DNA from: Capitulum mitella
Lineage: Eukaryota > Arthropoda > Thecostraca > Pollicipedomorpha > Pollicipedidae
Direction: 5' to 3'
DNA: 64,000 nucleotides
Assembly (NCBI GenBank): GCA_030062745.1
Contig: CP099839.1
Span: 22,991,324 to 23,055,323 of the forward strand
The position numbers and the translations under genes were made by a program. This document shows, in pieces, positions 23,746 through 35,735 of this stretch (its first letter is position 1; each line of letters opens with the position of its first letter). The notes beneath the pieces are model-generated. The model saw nothing but the letters and a program-made list of their open reading frames with translations. It ran no database searches and was not told the origin of the DNA.

Positions 23746-24962
23746 TTAACCCTATTCCCGGCAGGGGGGGGGCGGAATCCGCCCCCCCTCGGGTTTTTTG
23801 CTTGCCAATTCCAGGCTTTTTAACGCAGTTTCACGAAACTTGGTGACTTTTCCTAGCTATTCCTTCTACGCGCCGTGACAAAATTTCGAAATTCTATTTT
23901 GCTCAGGGGCGGAGCCAGGCAACGTTTTTGGGAGGCACCTCAGGTCATTTTTGGCCATGTTGAGGGTAAAAGGAAAATGTCTGCCAAAAACAGAGTTTTT
24001 AAGATAAAACTTAAAACTTTATATGAATATATAGCTAAATAGTTGGGCAATGTGCATATATAATTTTCTTTATCTGAGGTCACTTTACAAGGTCAGGTCA
24101 AGGTCAAAAGTCAACATTTGTTTTTTCGCAATAATTTCGGTGCCGTTTTTTCAAATGCCAAACCCGGAATATATATGACGTAGAAAAATGCCCTCTACTT
24201 GTGTACCAAGTTTCAGCTTGATATCAGGTCGGGTCACGGAGCTATGACCTAAAATGTCAGTGCACGTACCCTACATCGCAAAAGCCAAAAAATGAATTTT
24301 TTGGAATAGAGTGAATTTAATCGATTAAAAACGTTTACAGATAATATTGAATGCACACGACATCATTCCAGGTGACCCCAAGGTCACTGGAGGTCATTTA
24401 AGGTCAAAGGTCACAAGTTGATCTGAAGAACGTGTGACCATGACAGTTCCCCCTTTTTTATGTCCCTGGCACCGCCTATGCTAACATTATACAAACATTG
24501 TAATGCGATTTGTACTTCTTTAGCATAACATGACTAGCAGAAGCTAAAAAAGTGTTTTGGCCTCTTTTGTTCATTCCGTTATTAGAAAACTAATCCCCCT
24601 ATTTTTGAAACCCTGTGAACGCCCATGAATTTTCTCAAAATTTCAAATTTGCATACCCATGGTAAAAGCCCTATCCATAATCTGTCGATTGATGCCAGTT
24701 TCATCGAAATCGGTCCATAAACAACGGAGTTATAAGAAGTCAAAAAGTACCCCCATTTTGACATTTTTGCCCCCCTGTATCCACAAATTTCAAAATTTTG
24801 AAAATTTCTTTTTATAAAAATGTAGTTCACGTCACGGCAAATCGATTGCCGTTTGTTGCGATGAAATCGGATAAGTAGTTCTCGAGATCTCAGGGGGGGG
24901 CCGAATCCGCCCCCCCTGCCGGGAATCGGCCATACCGTCTAGCCCTCCGGGAATAGGGTTAA
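23746..24962 (+). mobile_element. TTAA-flanked element, family B, copy 1 (1217 bp)
   Basis: The ends are TTAACCCTATTCCCGG and the complement CCGGGAATAGGGTTAA, a 16-bp perfect terminal inverted repeat including the TTAA target. Near-perfect GC palindromes (arms GGGGGGGCGGA and TCCGCCCCCCC) lie just inside both ends. The interior has no transposase and contains clustered AGGTCA half-sites (24090-24113 and 24370-24418), including TCAAGGTCA at 24098-24106. Copy 2 lies at 59515-60730 with high overall similarity, so the family moved relatively recently. Confidence 0.92.
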
Positions 24963-26998
24963 CACTACATATATTCGTTTGTCTGTAGAGAAAAAACGTG
25001 GCGTCTGTCTACGAGGTGATGTACGAAATTTTGCGAAATTTATACCTAAAATGAATAAAAAATAACAAATAAAAATGTGAGATACGAGTTTTTTTCCTTA
25101 TTTTCAGCCATGTTTCGAATAGTCTGTCTTGAACTGAAATCTGTTTTTGCCGCAGCATATGTGCCTGCTATTTACCTCTAAGTTTTTGCAAGCTCATAAA
25201 AGACAGATGATTTGATGTAACCATGTTAAAGGTTTCTGGAAAAGAGGCATAAATGGAACTCGACGTAGGATGACCACGGATAACAATGAAATTGATCATT
25301 CGGCAAAGAATATACATGCGTTACGTTATCCCCAAGCCTCTCCAGTCACGGTGTTACTTTGCTGCGACTCTCATAGTTTTGGCATATGGAGGGGGATATC
25401 ATGAGTCCCCAGCCTGGCAAAGGCGAGTCCGGTATCTGGTCTGCCGAGGGTTCAAAAGCTGTCTATTTTCACATCACTTCGCATTCATTTGTACGTGCAT
25501 TCGTAGTGAGTTTGGTAGAAACGCAATAACACGTCATTCAGTGTCCACAGCCATAACCACAACCTATGTCTTCCGAAGCCCAAATGCTCCGATTTGTGAA
25601 ATGTGTCAATATTTGAATTGGATGAATGTTTGTAATGTTAGAAATAGTCTTTATATGTTTCCGGGCCTTGAGCACGATTATGAAAACAAGCAAAGGATAT
25701 GAGCGCATGAAATATGTGTATGAAAATAAAGAAGATTCCTTAATTTCGTAGACAATTCTTTTATTCATCATTTGTCGGCCCACTTTAGCTTGCTACGTGT
25801 CGTCACAGAGAGGACTGTCTGTGACAAGTTTGTCACCATTCCGTGCAGTGTTTTGGCCTGCGTCGTTTGTCGCCCTGCGTTATGGTACAGTCTATCACGA
25901 CTTCAGCCCAGACATGCGCACTTCAAACCGACACATCTGTCCGTGAGCAGATGCACACTGTCTGCGGCACATAAATTGCCTAGGTTGCCATATCTTAGAA
26001 ACGCGGCTTACGGCTGACGTCCCATCAATAGCCAATGTGCTGAGACCTGCATTTCCATAGCTGGCCTTCTGTCCGCCCGGCGCCCGAACGCGCCAGCATA
26101 GCGCTCCGACATGCGACCTGTTCATTTCCCTGTCGGCAGTTGCGATGCCGGTGTGTTCCCCCCCCCCCGCCCGGGCGGGTTGTTGCCAGGCGTCGGGTCA
26201 GCCCAGTCTGCACAACTGCGTCATTCAGCCTCGCGCCCGCCACGGTATTTGAGAGTCGGCAGTCGAGGTGCCGAGTCGGTTGAAGAGTCGAGTCGGCAGG
26301 CCGTCGAGACGCCCCACGAGTCCTGCTTTTCGCTGGAAGCCAGCAGGCGTCGAGGAACTGTGTAGTTCCGGCACAACAGGGTCCAACGTGAGGTAGCCGG
26401 CCATAACTACGGCGACCGGAGCTACAACAAAGGCCGACCTCATTTGCTAAGTCGATGCACACGGGTGGTTCGCACGATCCGGGACCGTGCTGAAGGACCG
26501 TTGCGACCGTAAAAACTGATGAAATCCGGCCATGAAAAGTCCGTAGCTGTTCATGCGGCACAGATCGGGTTCTTGGAACACTCGAGCACAGCATTTTCCA
26601 TTTTTCCGAGCGTGTTGTCACGGACACCGACACCTGCAGTCATCGACACCACTGGACGTTTATGTCATCTGAAGTCAGCAGGAAGTTTATTTAGACTGAT
26701 TCGCCTGTCTCCATTTATGATCAATGTATGTGAAATTCGTTGTCTGCTGCAACACACAAACCTAGTCACAAGCTTGCGAAATGATCCAATCGGATCATGT
26801 TTGCTGTACTTCGTGTCGGTTATTCTTTTCCGTCTGCTAAATTTTGTAAAAACCGGCTTCCCGAACGTCGTTAAATGTACTGCGGTATGAAGTTCAGTGA
26901 CTGTAGGAGGGGCTAAACAAACACTGCATCTGTGTTTATGCATTCCTTTGTCAGACCTTTGCATTTTCGTGAAAACAGCCAACTAAAGACATGCATGG
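24963..26998. other. Stretch without recognisable genes, centre of the inverted duplication
   Basis: The symmetry axis of the two gene copies falls near 25-26 kb. A CpG-rich patch lies at about 26030-26350, with a C-run near 26158-26168, but no exon could be supported in it. Open frames here lack recognisable motifs. Confidence 0.4.
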
Positions 26999-27116
26999 CC
27001 GATATGCATACATGATTCATGACCAATATTTTTGAATAATTCAAAACCGATACGCAGATATGATTCATGATCGATACGCGGAAGACTCATTCCCGATACG
27101 CATATATAATTCATAA
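26999..27116. repeat. 24-bp minisatellite, five units
   Basis: Successive units begin CCGATATG, CCAATATT, CCGATACG, TCGATACG and CCGATACG. All but the fourth (22 bp) are 24 bp long, and most contain a TGATTCATGA-like core. An eight-residue periodicity in the overlapping minus-strand frame comes from this repeat. Confidence 0.8.
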
Positions 27117-28158
27117 CAACGTACGCAAGGACACGACATACGACGCGCACATTCTGAACAGGGCGCACGCCATCAACTGTCTACTGTATATAACGTGCAC
27201 CAGAGCAGACATCCGACAAAACGGCGGTTCTCCCGTGCCGATGTTCAAGGGGTACTACATACACAGGCTAGAACGGACACCACAGAGGTACCACAATCGC
27301 CCACAAATGCGGGCCTTTACTGCACCTTTGAACACGCCCGGACCGTCCCGCCTCACCGCCTCCGGCAGCTAGTTGCGTTATGTGGTTGTCGGGCATGCAA
27401 CGTCCTTTCACCAACAGCCATATGGGCGGCCGAGGAACTCTCCAAGTGATACTGTCGGCTGACGGGCTCCTCAGAGCGTGCGTCAGCAAAACACCGGACC
27501 AGACAGGCGAGGCTGTCCGACTGCCCGAACACCTAGTGCATACAATGTTTAGAAATCGTGCATAGGGCATAAGGTGAGGGATAGGAAGTCTGGGAAGGAA
27601 CAGGTTACGCAGTGCTCCAGTCACGTGATCAGATTTGCGATGGGCAAAATAATCATTGCCGCAGAACTGACAAATTTGGAAACATCGTTACAAGCAAAAC
27701 CATTGTCGTACATGGAAATGGAAAATCCGCTGTACTACATAATCAGAACGCGGACGAACACTGCGGGAGGAAGTGTTTCGGGAGGCCAAGACCGACCAGG
27801 ATACCAATGCATTTGGACCCAGTGAGTATGACCCTCCTGAAAGGTTGACCTGTACACCGATATTAATGACCTGTATTGACCTGTACACCGATATTAATGA
27901 AGACTCCTGGCTTCTGGCGCCAGGAAGACTTCTGTCTGATTCGCGTAGTATGAGATCATGTGCATAAAACCAGAAGGCTAAGAAGGAAGTCTCCTCGCGG
28001 TGGATTGTAAGCCTTTCGTCTCGCGTCCACCGCTTGACAATGTTGTGATAGGTGGCACTTTCGCCACTGTACGTTTTGTTTGAGTTCCGAGTCTTGGAGT
28101 TTTCCAGAGTTCCAGTAAGCCCACGGTGTCCACGCACAACACTCAGCTTGCTGAAGGC
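27117..28158. other. Stretch without recognisable genes
   Basis: A 31-bp direct tandem duplication, with unit starting TTGACCTGTACACCG, occupies about 27844-27900. Nothing else is supported. Confidence 0.4.
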
Positions 28159-29108
28159 TTAACCCCTTCCCCGGCGAGGGGGTGACTGTCTTCCCCCGTC
28201 AGCTTTTTATGATAACAAAAAGTGATTGGGCTGGTATGCTGAAATTTTAGACCTGGGCTTTCCTCCATTGCTCATCTTTTGAAAGAAAATTGGTTGAGAT
28301 CAGGCTAGGTCTCGAAGATATGGCGTCATTCTCAGTTTTTTTTTAATATTTTAGATTCTTGGACCATTTTTGCGCAAAAGGTGTAGCATTTTAATGGTGA
28401 TCCGGTGATGTCGGCACATTTCATGTGTCCTCGGACTGAACAGCTAACACCACAATCACACGACGTAGCACGATCTAAAGCAGTCACGTTTGAAGGTGAA
28501 GTCAAGTCGGTGACCTTAGCTGACCTTATATGACCTCGACTTTATTTCGCTTTTTTAAGGGCTTCTGCCAACGAATTTCGTACGGATTAGGAATATTATG
28601 GACAATCAGGGACGGATTAGCTCAGTTGTTACAGCAACTGATTGCCTTGGACCGAGAGGTCCTAGGTTCGATTCCCGAAAGGTGCTGAACTCGGATGACT
28701 TCGGATGACCTTGAACCTCGGATGAACCTCGGAACTAAATGAGCAGTAATGGTACAAAATGGATTCTATAATCGAAAGTGGCGCCCCAAAACGCCCCACA
28801 TTCGACCCGTGGTCAATAAAGGCCATCCGAGGTCACTATGCCACTGACTTCAGATAAGCTAGGATGGCTTTTTGACCTTCGGTTAACACTACGGTATTTG
28901 TTAGCGCTAATTTCAAATTTGGCTTACATTTTGCGCCATTCTGACTCATCCAGGGTCATTCCATGGCAGTGGCTTGCTCTCAGGGCGGCCAACACGTTAG
29001 TTTTAGTTTCGCGGCTCGAGCTCCATAAGGAGAAAAACAGCGAGGGAGGCCTACGCACCACTCTCGCCTGAGACGTAAGTAAAAAAAGCCTACGCCCGAC
29101 AGGGTTAA
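28159..29108 (+). mobile_element. TTAA-flanked element, family C (950 bp)
   Basis: It starts TTAACCCCTTCCCCGGCG and ends with CGCCCGACAGGGTTAA, giving a TTAA duplication and imperfect inverted termini. An imperfect GC palindrome (GGGGG..CCCCC) follows the left end, as in families A and B. The interior carries a tRNA-like segment at 28610-28684. It has no transposase. Only one copy is in the window. Confidence 0.78.
28610..28684 (+). repeat. tRNA-like (SINE head) segment inside family C
   Basis: An A box TTAGCTCAGTTG (28617-28628) and a B box GGTTCGATTCC (28665-28675) are spaced as in a tRNA gene. The 5' strand GGACGGA has no complementary 3' acceptor strand, so a functional tRNA is unlikely. 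It could still act as a pol III promoter. Confidence 0.65.
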
Positions 29109-29422
29109 GAGACTGATTAGGCGGTGGCTAAAGACAGTGCTTCATCCTGGTCGCACTGTCATAAATGGAATTCGTTGGTCTGGCAAACACCACTGATTAC
29201 GTTTACCTCTCCCAGTTTAATGAAAAAAAAATGCTAGTGCTAATCATGAACCTTAATACGCAAGATCCGGGAGTCTTCAGAGGCCATTTTTGTCTTTATT
29301 AAAAAAAACTCTAGAAGCTTAAAAAGAATGCAGCTAATTAAACACTACATTCATCCGCCGACATGGCGTACAACATGTTACATGCCGCCGATATGACATA
29401 TTACAACCCAATGCACACAAGC

Positions 29423-29460
29423 CTTCTGCAGTCGTTAAGTTACCTTAACGACTGCAGAAG
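29423..29460. repeat. Perfect hairpin, 17-bp arms, 4-nt loop
   Basis: The left arm is CTTCTGCAGTCGTTAAG (29423-29439), the loop is TTAC, and the right arm (29444-29460) is its exact complement. It lies outside the recognised elements. It may be a foldback end, a protein-binding palindrome or a structured RNA. Confidence 0.85.
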
Positions 29461-29867
29461 TGACGTCACTCAACAACCGTAGATGGGACACAGCTAAACA
29501 GGAAACAAGGAGCGCTGTCAGAAATCGATTTGAGCCTCACGTGTAAAGTTTTGAGACACACTGTAAATCGTGAAAACGCTCCTCAGACTACCTGCTACAG
29601 TTCGACATTCTCAGTCCAGTACACGCATATAGTCCAGTACAGGAATACAAGAGTCTATGTATACAACATTCCCTCGGTAAAGTCACGTGTTCCTCTCCGC
29701 AAATATTTCCTGTGACTGCATCACGTCTCTGCCAGAGCAGGCTGGGCGAGGCTTCGCGTCAGAACTCATCAGATATTCATTACTCGGCGACGGCCTGAGA
29801 GCCCTCGAGCCGGAGTGACGGAGGAAAAACTCCCCTGGCACCGAGCAGACCGGCCCTTCTCCACACC

Positions 29868-29966
29868 GCTGCCGTACCCGGACAGGAACGTCGCCGGGCT
29901 TCTCCGCGCGGCTGCCGTACCTGCTCAGGGACGTAGCCGGGCTGCTCCGCGCGGCCGCATACCGGG
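29868..29966. repeat. 43-bp GC-rich tandem repeat
   Basis: Two 43-bp units (29868-29910 and 29911-29953) begin GCTGCCGTACC and end CTCCGCGCG; a third partial unit follows. Overlapping open frames on both strands arise from this repeat. Confidence 0.75.
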
Positions 29967-31049
29967 GAAGTTTTCCTGTTTCCCATCTGATCAATCGCGT
30001 CGGCAAATATCAGACATCTTCAGCCTAATCAATGCAAGAAACTAATGCCACCCTCTGCCTGTTTGCGTTTCCCATTGCCCTCTTGGTTTTGTTTGTTTTG
30101 AATAATTGGGCGCTGGAATCGCACCGTCACACCAACAACGCATAATTAATCAGCTCAGAAAGGACGCGCGGGTCGAATGGCTAGTTTTGGGATGCTGTAG
30201 AGCAGAAGGCGTATGAAGAATGAGATTTGTTATTGATCAGGACGATGTCCTTCAGAAATGATTATGGACGAGGTAAGGTGCAGACACCGTAAAAGTCTGA
30301 GCTTAAACGAAAGGTTAAATAAACCCCATGGGATCGTGCTGGGAATGGGACTGGAATAAGTTCAATTTCAAAGCTTTCTGGTAACGTTCACATCATAACT
30401 GCGTTCCCGCGATTCAATATGGTGGCCAGGTCGAATCCAGCATATTGGAGAATTGGTATAACATAGAGTGCTTCCGTATCCCACGTGGTGTCCATGACCC
30501 ATGAGGATAAGGCATTACCGGTGTTTTCGCACCTCGACCACTCTTTCTCACTTGGAAGAAGACTGAGAAAAGAAATAATCGAATTTTAATATCTGCTACA
30601 TTGTATGGAATGTTTGACACATGCGTACTGCTGAGGTCAAGTGAAAGTATAAAATGCATGGTTGAAAAAGACATGAGAACAAATGTAGCCGCTCAGGAAA
30701 CCCAAAACAAATACGATGAGCTGGTCCATGATACGGGCTAAAGCTTTTTCATAACGTCCCAGAAAACATAACGGCCAATGGTCAATAACTGCGTTAAAAA
30801 TTGTGATGGAAAGCTTGTCAAAACGTATTCCAACATTTCATTCCGCCTTTGACGTCGTCTGCAACAGGATTCATTAACTGGTGCTTTAACTGATAAATGA
30901 GTATCTTTCATAGACATAAATGCTGAACTGATGATATAACGATTCAGTAATTGCCGTGCAGCAACGGCAATCCCGACAGGCCTTTGTCCCCATGCACCCT
31001 TCCAAGCTGAATGGCGATCGACCAGTGTTCTGCAGCTGGGCTCGAGCAT
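29967..31049. other. Stretch without recognisable genes
   Basis: This lies downstream of the decayed GT31 copy on the minus strand. Similarity to the GT31 exon stops abruptly near 31050, so the rest of the catalytic domain has been lost or replaced here. Confidence 0.4.
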
Positions 31050-31277
31050 GCCCAACAATCAGGCGCAGGCCGTGGCTGGCCGCCTCCGCGGCGTGCAGGC
31101 GACGGGAGAGAGCGCGGCGAGCGGCGGCGCGGGCCCGCGAGATCACTGCCAGCAGAGACACCGGCGCCCCGCCACCGTCGGCGCACAGAGACGAGGGCAC
31201 GTGATGGAACGACGACTGGTAGACATCCCGTGTGAGAGGGATGGAGTCGTCGACGGCCTGCACCAGCGGTGGTCGCT
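31050..31277 (-). pseudogene. Decayed, truncated inverted copy of the GT31 exon
   Basis: Read on the minus strand, an acceptor TTTGTCTCAG ends at 31278 and the exon copy gives QAVDDSIPLTRDVYQSSF, SSLCADGGGAPVSLLAVIS, ARRALSRRLHAAEAASHGLRL in one frame, closely matching 21354-21575. Similarity ends before the DxD motif, so no catalytic domain remains. Intron sequence upstream is still alignable to about 31600, for instance CTGGTCTTGGCATT at 31440-31453 against 21111-21124. The copy lacks the extra C that breaks the frame in the other copy near 21442. It is a pseudogene fragment of the inverted duplicate. Confidence 0.88.
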
Positions 31278-31832
31278 CTGAGACAAAGGAGAAAAGCGTC
31301 AGACGCGTTCATTGTTCTGTCTGCGTCTTAGCAGCCAAGCCGCGGGCTAACAGGCTCTCAGAACTGGTCTTTGTTTCGCACTCCCAGTAAGAAACATTCC
31401 GCTAACCATTTCTTTCCGGAGCTTCAGTAACTCAGAAATGCCAAGACCAGGGGCACTACATTAGGTCCAAACGGCCAGCGTATGCAAGTCGTATGAATGA
31501 AACCACATATTTATCATACAGCCAACGTAGTAACTCAGCACAGGACCAATGTTACGCTCGGGAGAGCGTGGATTATGCTTTTGGCAGCAGATATTTTATG
31601 TCAGTTCAACCCTCGCCAGTACGCGCTGTTCAGCAACCGACGCAGTACAGGAAAGAGGGGTACGACTCTTCCCAGCATTTCCAAGCCTGACGTGCTAAAA
31701 CGACGAAACAAAAACAGATACGCACCTTGTTTTTTTAACTACACGATGGTATTTCGCTTGCCCAGTTTAGGCCACGCGGTGACCTATGGGACTGTTATTG
31801 GACTGTTGGATGCTATGGGGCCTACAGGGCAC

Positions 31833-33037
31833 TTTTCATCCTACTCCGTGCTCCTGCCCGCTACGTACGATTCCGTGCTGGCGTGGGGGGGGGGGAGATT
31901 CGGCCCCACTGCAATCTCGAAAACTATTGGTCCGATTTCCTAGCAGAAAACAGCTTTCGACAGCTGTTAGCGAGATCTACATACAATTTTAAAAAGAGGC
32001 ATGGGACCAAAATGGAATAGACTTAGGGGTTTACTTTTAAGGAGCTTCCTGGCCATATTTCATGACCGATTCTGTTCCAATTTGTGTCATTCTACCAACA
32101 ACTGAGGGGTCTATCATGTGTGTTAGGAGGAGGTCGATTTGAAAAATTTATAGGCGTATCCGGGCACAAAAAAAGGCACAAAATCATTAAAACGAATTAA
32201 CATTTTGGGAAACATCAACTCATTTTACAAGATATCATGAGTCTAGCGAGCTTATTTATGTCCGAAAAATATTGTTTTATGTGTCACATGCCAAATAATG
32301 TACGTATGACAAATGCCCATGGACGGATCCAGTTACCACAAAACATGGATTGATCCTCTACACAGTAAATGAAGTCATAGTTTCTCAGGAATAAGAAGAA
32401 ATATAGCATTCCTTTAACATTGCCCTGGAGCCGCCTATGACAATTATTTTTACTGAAGTATATGACATTTGATCGCAATATAGGTATGTGGAACCAACAA
32501 AACCAAGCACACCGATCCAGATATCTGTTTTGCCCACTGATACACACCCAAAAAAACAATGCCTGAAGGCACCCCTGGAAGCATACATAGGCGAACTGTA
32601 TTCGTAAAGCTTTGTTTTGCTCATGCAATAAGTCATACATTGTTCAGAATAAGAAAACACAAATACCCTTTTTACATGCCCCTGGATCCGCCATTGACCA
32701 ATATCTTTCTTAAAAATGCTTCAAAGTGTGCAGATTACATTCATTTTGATGATCTGAAGTGCCTTCGGCATTACAAAGGACATCAAATTAGTATATGACC
32801 ACGTCAAAGTGCGTGGTCTCCAGAAAGCGCATTATTCCCCATACATGCCTCCCAAAAACGTGCCTTGGAACCGTCTCTGAACGAGTTAAATTTCCGACAT
32901 TTCGTCACAACATGCAATAAACATATTTAGGAAAAGCCACAAAGTCTTTTTTGTGAAAGCTCCCAGGACCCCGGGGATGGCCAACGAAAAGCCGGAGGGG
33001 AACAGAGTCTGCCCCTCAGCACGGAATAGGGGGTTAA
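31833..33037 (-). mobile_element. Diverged TTAA element of family B, reverse orientation
   Basis: The left part (31860-31945: a G-run, GATTCGGCCCC, ATCTCGAAAACTA, GGTCCGATTTC) is the complement of the family B right end. The right part (32985-33037: AAAAGCCGGAGGGG and GGAATAGGGGGTTAA) is the complement of its left end. The length, about 1205 bp, matches the intact copies. It is heavily diverged, so an older insertion than copies 1 and 2. Its TTAA (33034-33037) is shared with the next element. Confidence 0.72.
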
Positions 33038-33764
33038 CACGCGCGGTGGAAGGGGGTTTCACGTTAACGCGCCCTAGAAAGATTGGGCTCTATCGTGCCC
33101 CTCCCCCTTTCCGATCTTGCAACGGAAAGAACTGGAGACACGAAATTTTTGGAATATGGGGGGACCATAAAGAGTTATATTGCGCTGGAAATATCATGAC
33201 CCTAGGTCAATATCTCCAGTGTTAAACGAGGGTTGAAAAGGTCAGATTTGAACACTTCCTCGGCCCGTGCAGGCCCTTCCGTACGACTTTTCGAACAAAA
33301 CGGGAAAATGGCAAGTAACAGAGCGTTGAAACGTGGAATGTGACAGTTTAAATTCATTTGACGTCTTGGGAGGAAAATTTCGGGTCGATGCTATGTCAAG
33401 TCATTGACATATGACGTCATTTTTTCTTTACAGATTAGATTTCGAGCAGCACAGGATACTGGTGTAGCTTTGGTGCAAATAAGGGTGCTAAACGCACCAT
33501 TCAACGTGTTATAGGTGAAGATAGAAATCATCGGTACACTTGGTCACTTTCTGCGTTCACTAACCTCTGCAAAAGTCAAATGAAGTTAAGCGAGTCAAAT
33601 GAAGTCAAACGACCTTGGATGAAGTATTTGGTCCAAAGAAAGTTCTGTGCAAACTTTGCACTTAAATGATTTGATTCCTGAAAGAAACGGTAATAACTGT
33701 ATACATATAGAGATATATATTATCGCATCCCAGTGCAAAAAAAGACAAATAGCCCCTACCTTAA
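33034..33764 (-). mobile_element. TTAA element of family G, reverse and shortened
   Basis: It begins TTAACACGCGCGGTGGAAGG and then GTTAACGCGCCCTAGAA, the complement of the right end of the element at 52241-53629. Internal similarity continues, for example CCGTACGACTTTTCGAACAA at 33281-33300, the complement of sequence near 53380. The far end may be the TTAA at 33761, giving about 730 bp against 1389 bp for the full copy; that boundary is inferred. Confidence 0.65.
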
Positions 33765-34515
33765 TAATCAAGCAGACACAGATATACGATCACAAACACA
33801 GTTATATCAACAGCATTTCACTGTTTGTTTCGGGCCGGGATCAGTTCATTGATAAATACATTTTCCCAAATTTGGAGGCGTCTTTTGTCGTTTCTTGTCC
33901 GAAAGATGTCAGTGTTGTCTGGCAGTTGCTGTCGTGCTAATGTCCTGTCATCTTTGTCTCGCATGTGCTCTAGTGGTGCCCGTCACGTAAGTGCAGTGTC
34001 AAACGTCGTGAGAGTGTCGTTGTGGTTACACCAATGTAAGTTTGCAGTCACACCGTAGTTTGCAGCCTTCGAAACTACATTTGAATTGATACATTACACT
34101 GGTGGACCATTGTTTGGTTTGTCAGGGTTTTTTTCCTAAGAAGTCAGAGATTTTTCTGTTGCGATTATGAATGATAAGGCCTTCTTTGTGACTCATCTTG
34201 TCTTCAGATTTCAAATGTAATCTCGAAAGCTGCAAACTTTATCCGATACACTACATTGGTTTAACCACGACACTCTCACGGGGCCTGGCAACACACTTAC
34301 GCAATCAGGTACCACTGGAGCCCATGCGATACGAACATGACAAGGCATTAAGATGACAACAATTGACAGACAATAATGACATGCTTCGGACAGGCAACGA
34401 CGGAAGACACCTCCAACCTTGGAAAAAGTATATTTGTCAGTGAATTCACCCCAGCCCTAAATAGACAGTCAAACTCGCATACAACTGATTGTATCTGTGT
34501 CTGTTTGATTATTAA
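33761..34515. mobile_element. Foldback element with about 320-bp inverted arms, TTAA at both ends
   Basis: The left arm (33761 to about 34085) and right arm (about 34205 to 34515) are inverted copies. TTAATAATCAAGCAGACACAG pairs with CTGTGTCTGTTTGATTATTAA, and GTGAGAGTGTCGT (34008-34020) pairs with ACGACACTCTCAC. The loop of about 120 bp is unique. No coding capacity is seen. The right TTAA is also the left TTAA of family A copy 2. Confidence 0.8.
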
Positions 34516-35735
34516 CCCGCCCCCGACTGGGGGAGGTTAACCTCCCCGCTGAGGGTTTTTGTGAGATTGCGAGAGAACGAACAAACACAGAGCCACGAAA
34601 CTTTATATACCTTTTGCTTCATCATTTTTACACCTTGTGTCAAAGTTTTGACCTCAGATCAGGTCAGGTGCTTGACCTAAGTCAGGTCAAACAGACCTCT
34701 GTTCAAAAACGTTTAGCGCCCAGTAACTTTTTCGCAAAACAAGATATCACAATACTACTTTCAGGGATTAGTCATCTTGATACATGCAACAAAGCTGCCA
34801 CCTCAGATTTTTCGGAATTTTCTGGGTTATTAGCCTAAGGTCAAGCCCATTTTAAGACATGGCGTCGTTTTTCGGAAATTGACGGAATATTTCATAACAT
34901 TTTTAGTGTGGAGTGATGCAGATATCTAGTTACCGTCATTGGGCAAATTATCAATGAGTTCCAGCCATTGACCTGATGTCAGGTCACGAATAATTGTAGT
35001 GAGCCAAAATGTACCACAGTCAAAATCAGCGATGAATTACTCAGGATAGGTAGTAAATGGCAGAACTGGCTTGCACAGACTTAAGTAAAACCAGGAACTT
35101 CAAAAAGTTTTAAAAAATCGCGTGTTTTGGAACTAAACAGGCTCTCGCGAATGAAGCTCCGCCAGTTGTGTTGATTGGTAACTAATGAATTTTTTCAAAA
35201 TTTAAGCATGAAAAACCATCGCAAGAACCACTAAGATCAATAAAATTTACATGATAGGCTTTTTTGCGAAAATAAAGGAAAGCTAAAATTAGTTTCCGTT
35301 AATTTCTTACTGTGTACGGCTAGCGGAGCATTTCGCGTCAACAGCCGGCGCGAAAATTGCCGTGTCTTTAACTCAACGTTTCGGCGTATATATGGAAGAA
35401 ATCCGAGAAATTAGATGTGTATCGGCATTTGCGGACTTTTGCTTGTGCGCTGGGGCCTTTACCTATGCGTTATTAGTCACAGCCCTTGTGATTCAGGCCA
35501 TTTCTCGGTTTGATGCAGCGGGCTATGAGAAAACATCTATAGGACGTAAATTTCTTACATATTATCAAAAACTAAAAAATGGGACCAGTTTCGAGCTCTG
35601 CTCATCACAAGCTTTCCAACGGTTTGCTCATTTTTATTGTGCGACCAACCGTTCGTGAGTTAGAGGGGGGGCGGCCAACTGCCCCCCCCCCAGTCGCGCA
35701 TGTTCGAAACCGACCGACGGTCGTGCGCGGGTGAA
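34512..35735 (+). mobile_element. TTAA-flanked element, family A, copy 2 (1224 bp)
   Basis: It is the same length as copy 1 at 17733 and collinear throughout. The left end is TTAACCCGCCCCCGACTGG; the right TTAA has become TGAA (35732-35735). The left subterminal palindrome here has different sequence (arms GGGGAGGTT and AACCTCCCC) but is again a perfect palindrome. Confidence 0.9.

Noticed and set aside
28610-28684. Functional tRNA gene
   Set aside because: A and B boxes are present, but the acceptor stem cannot pair.
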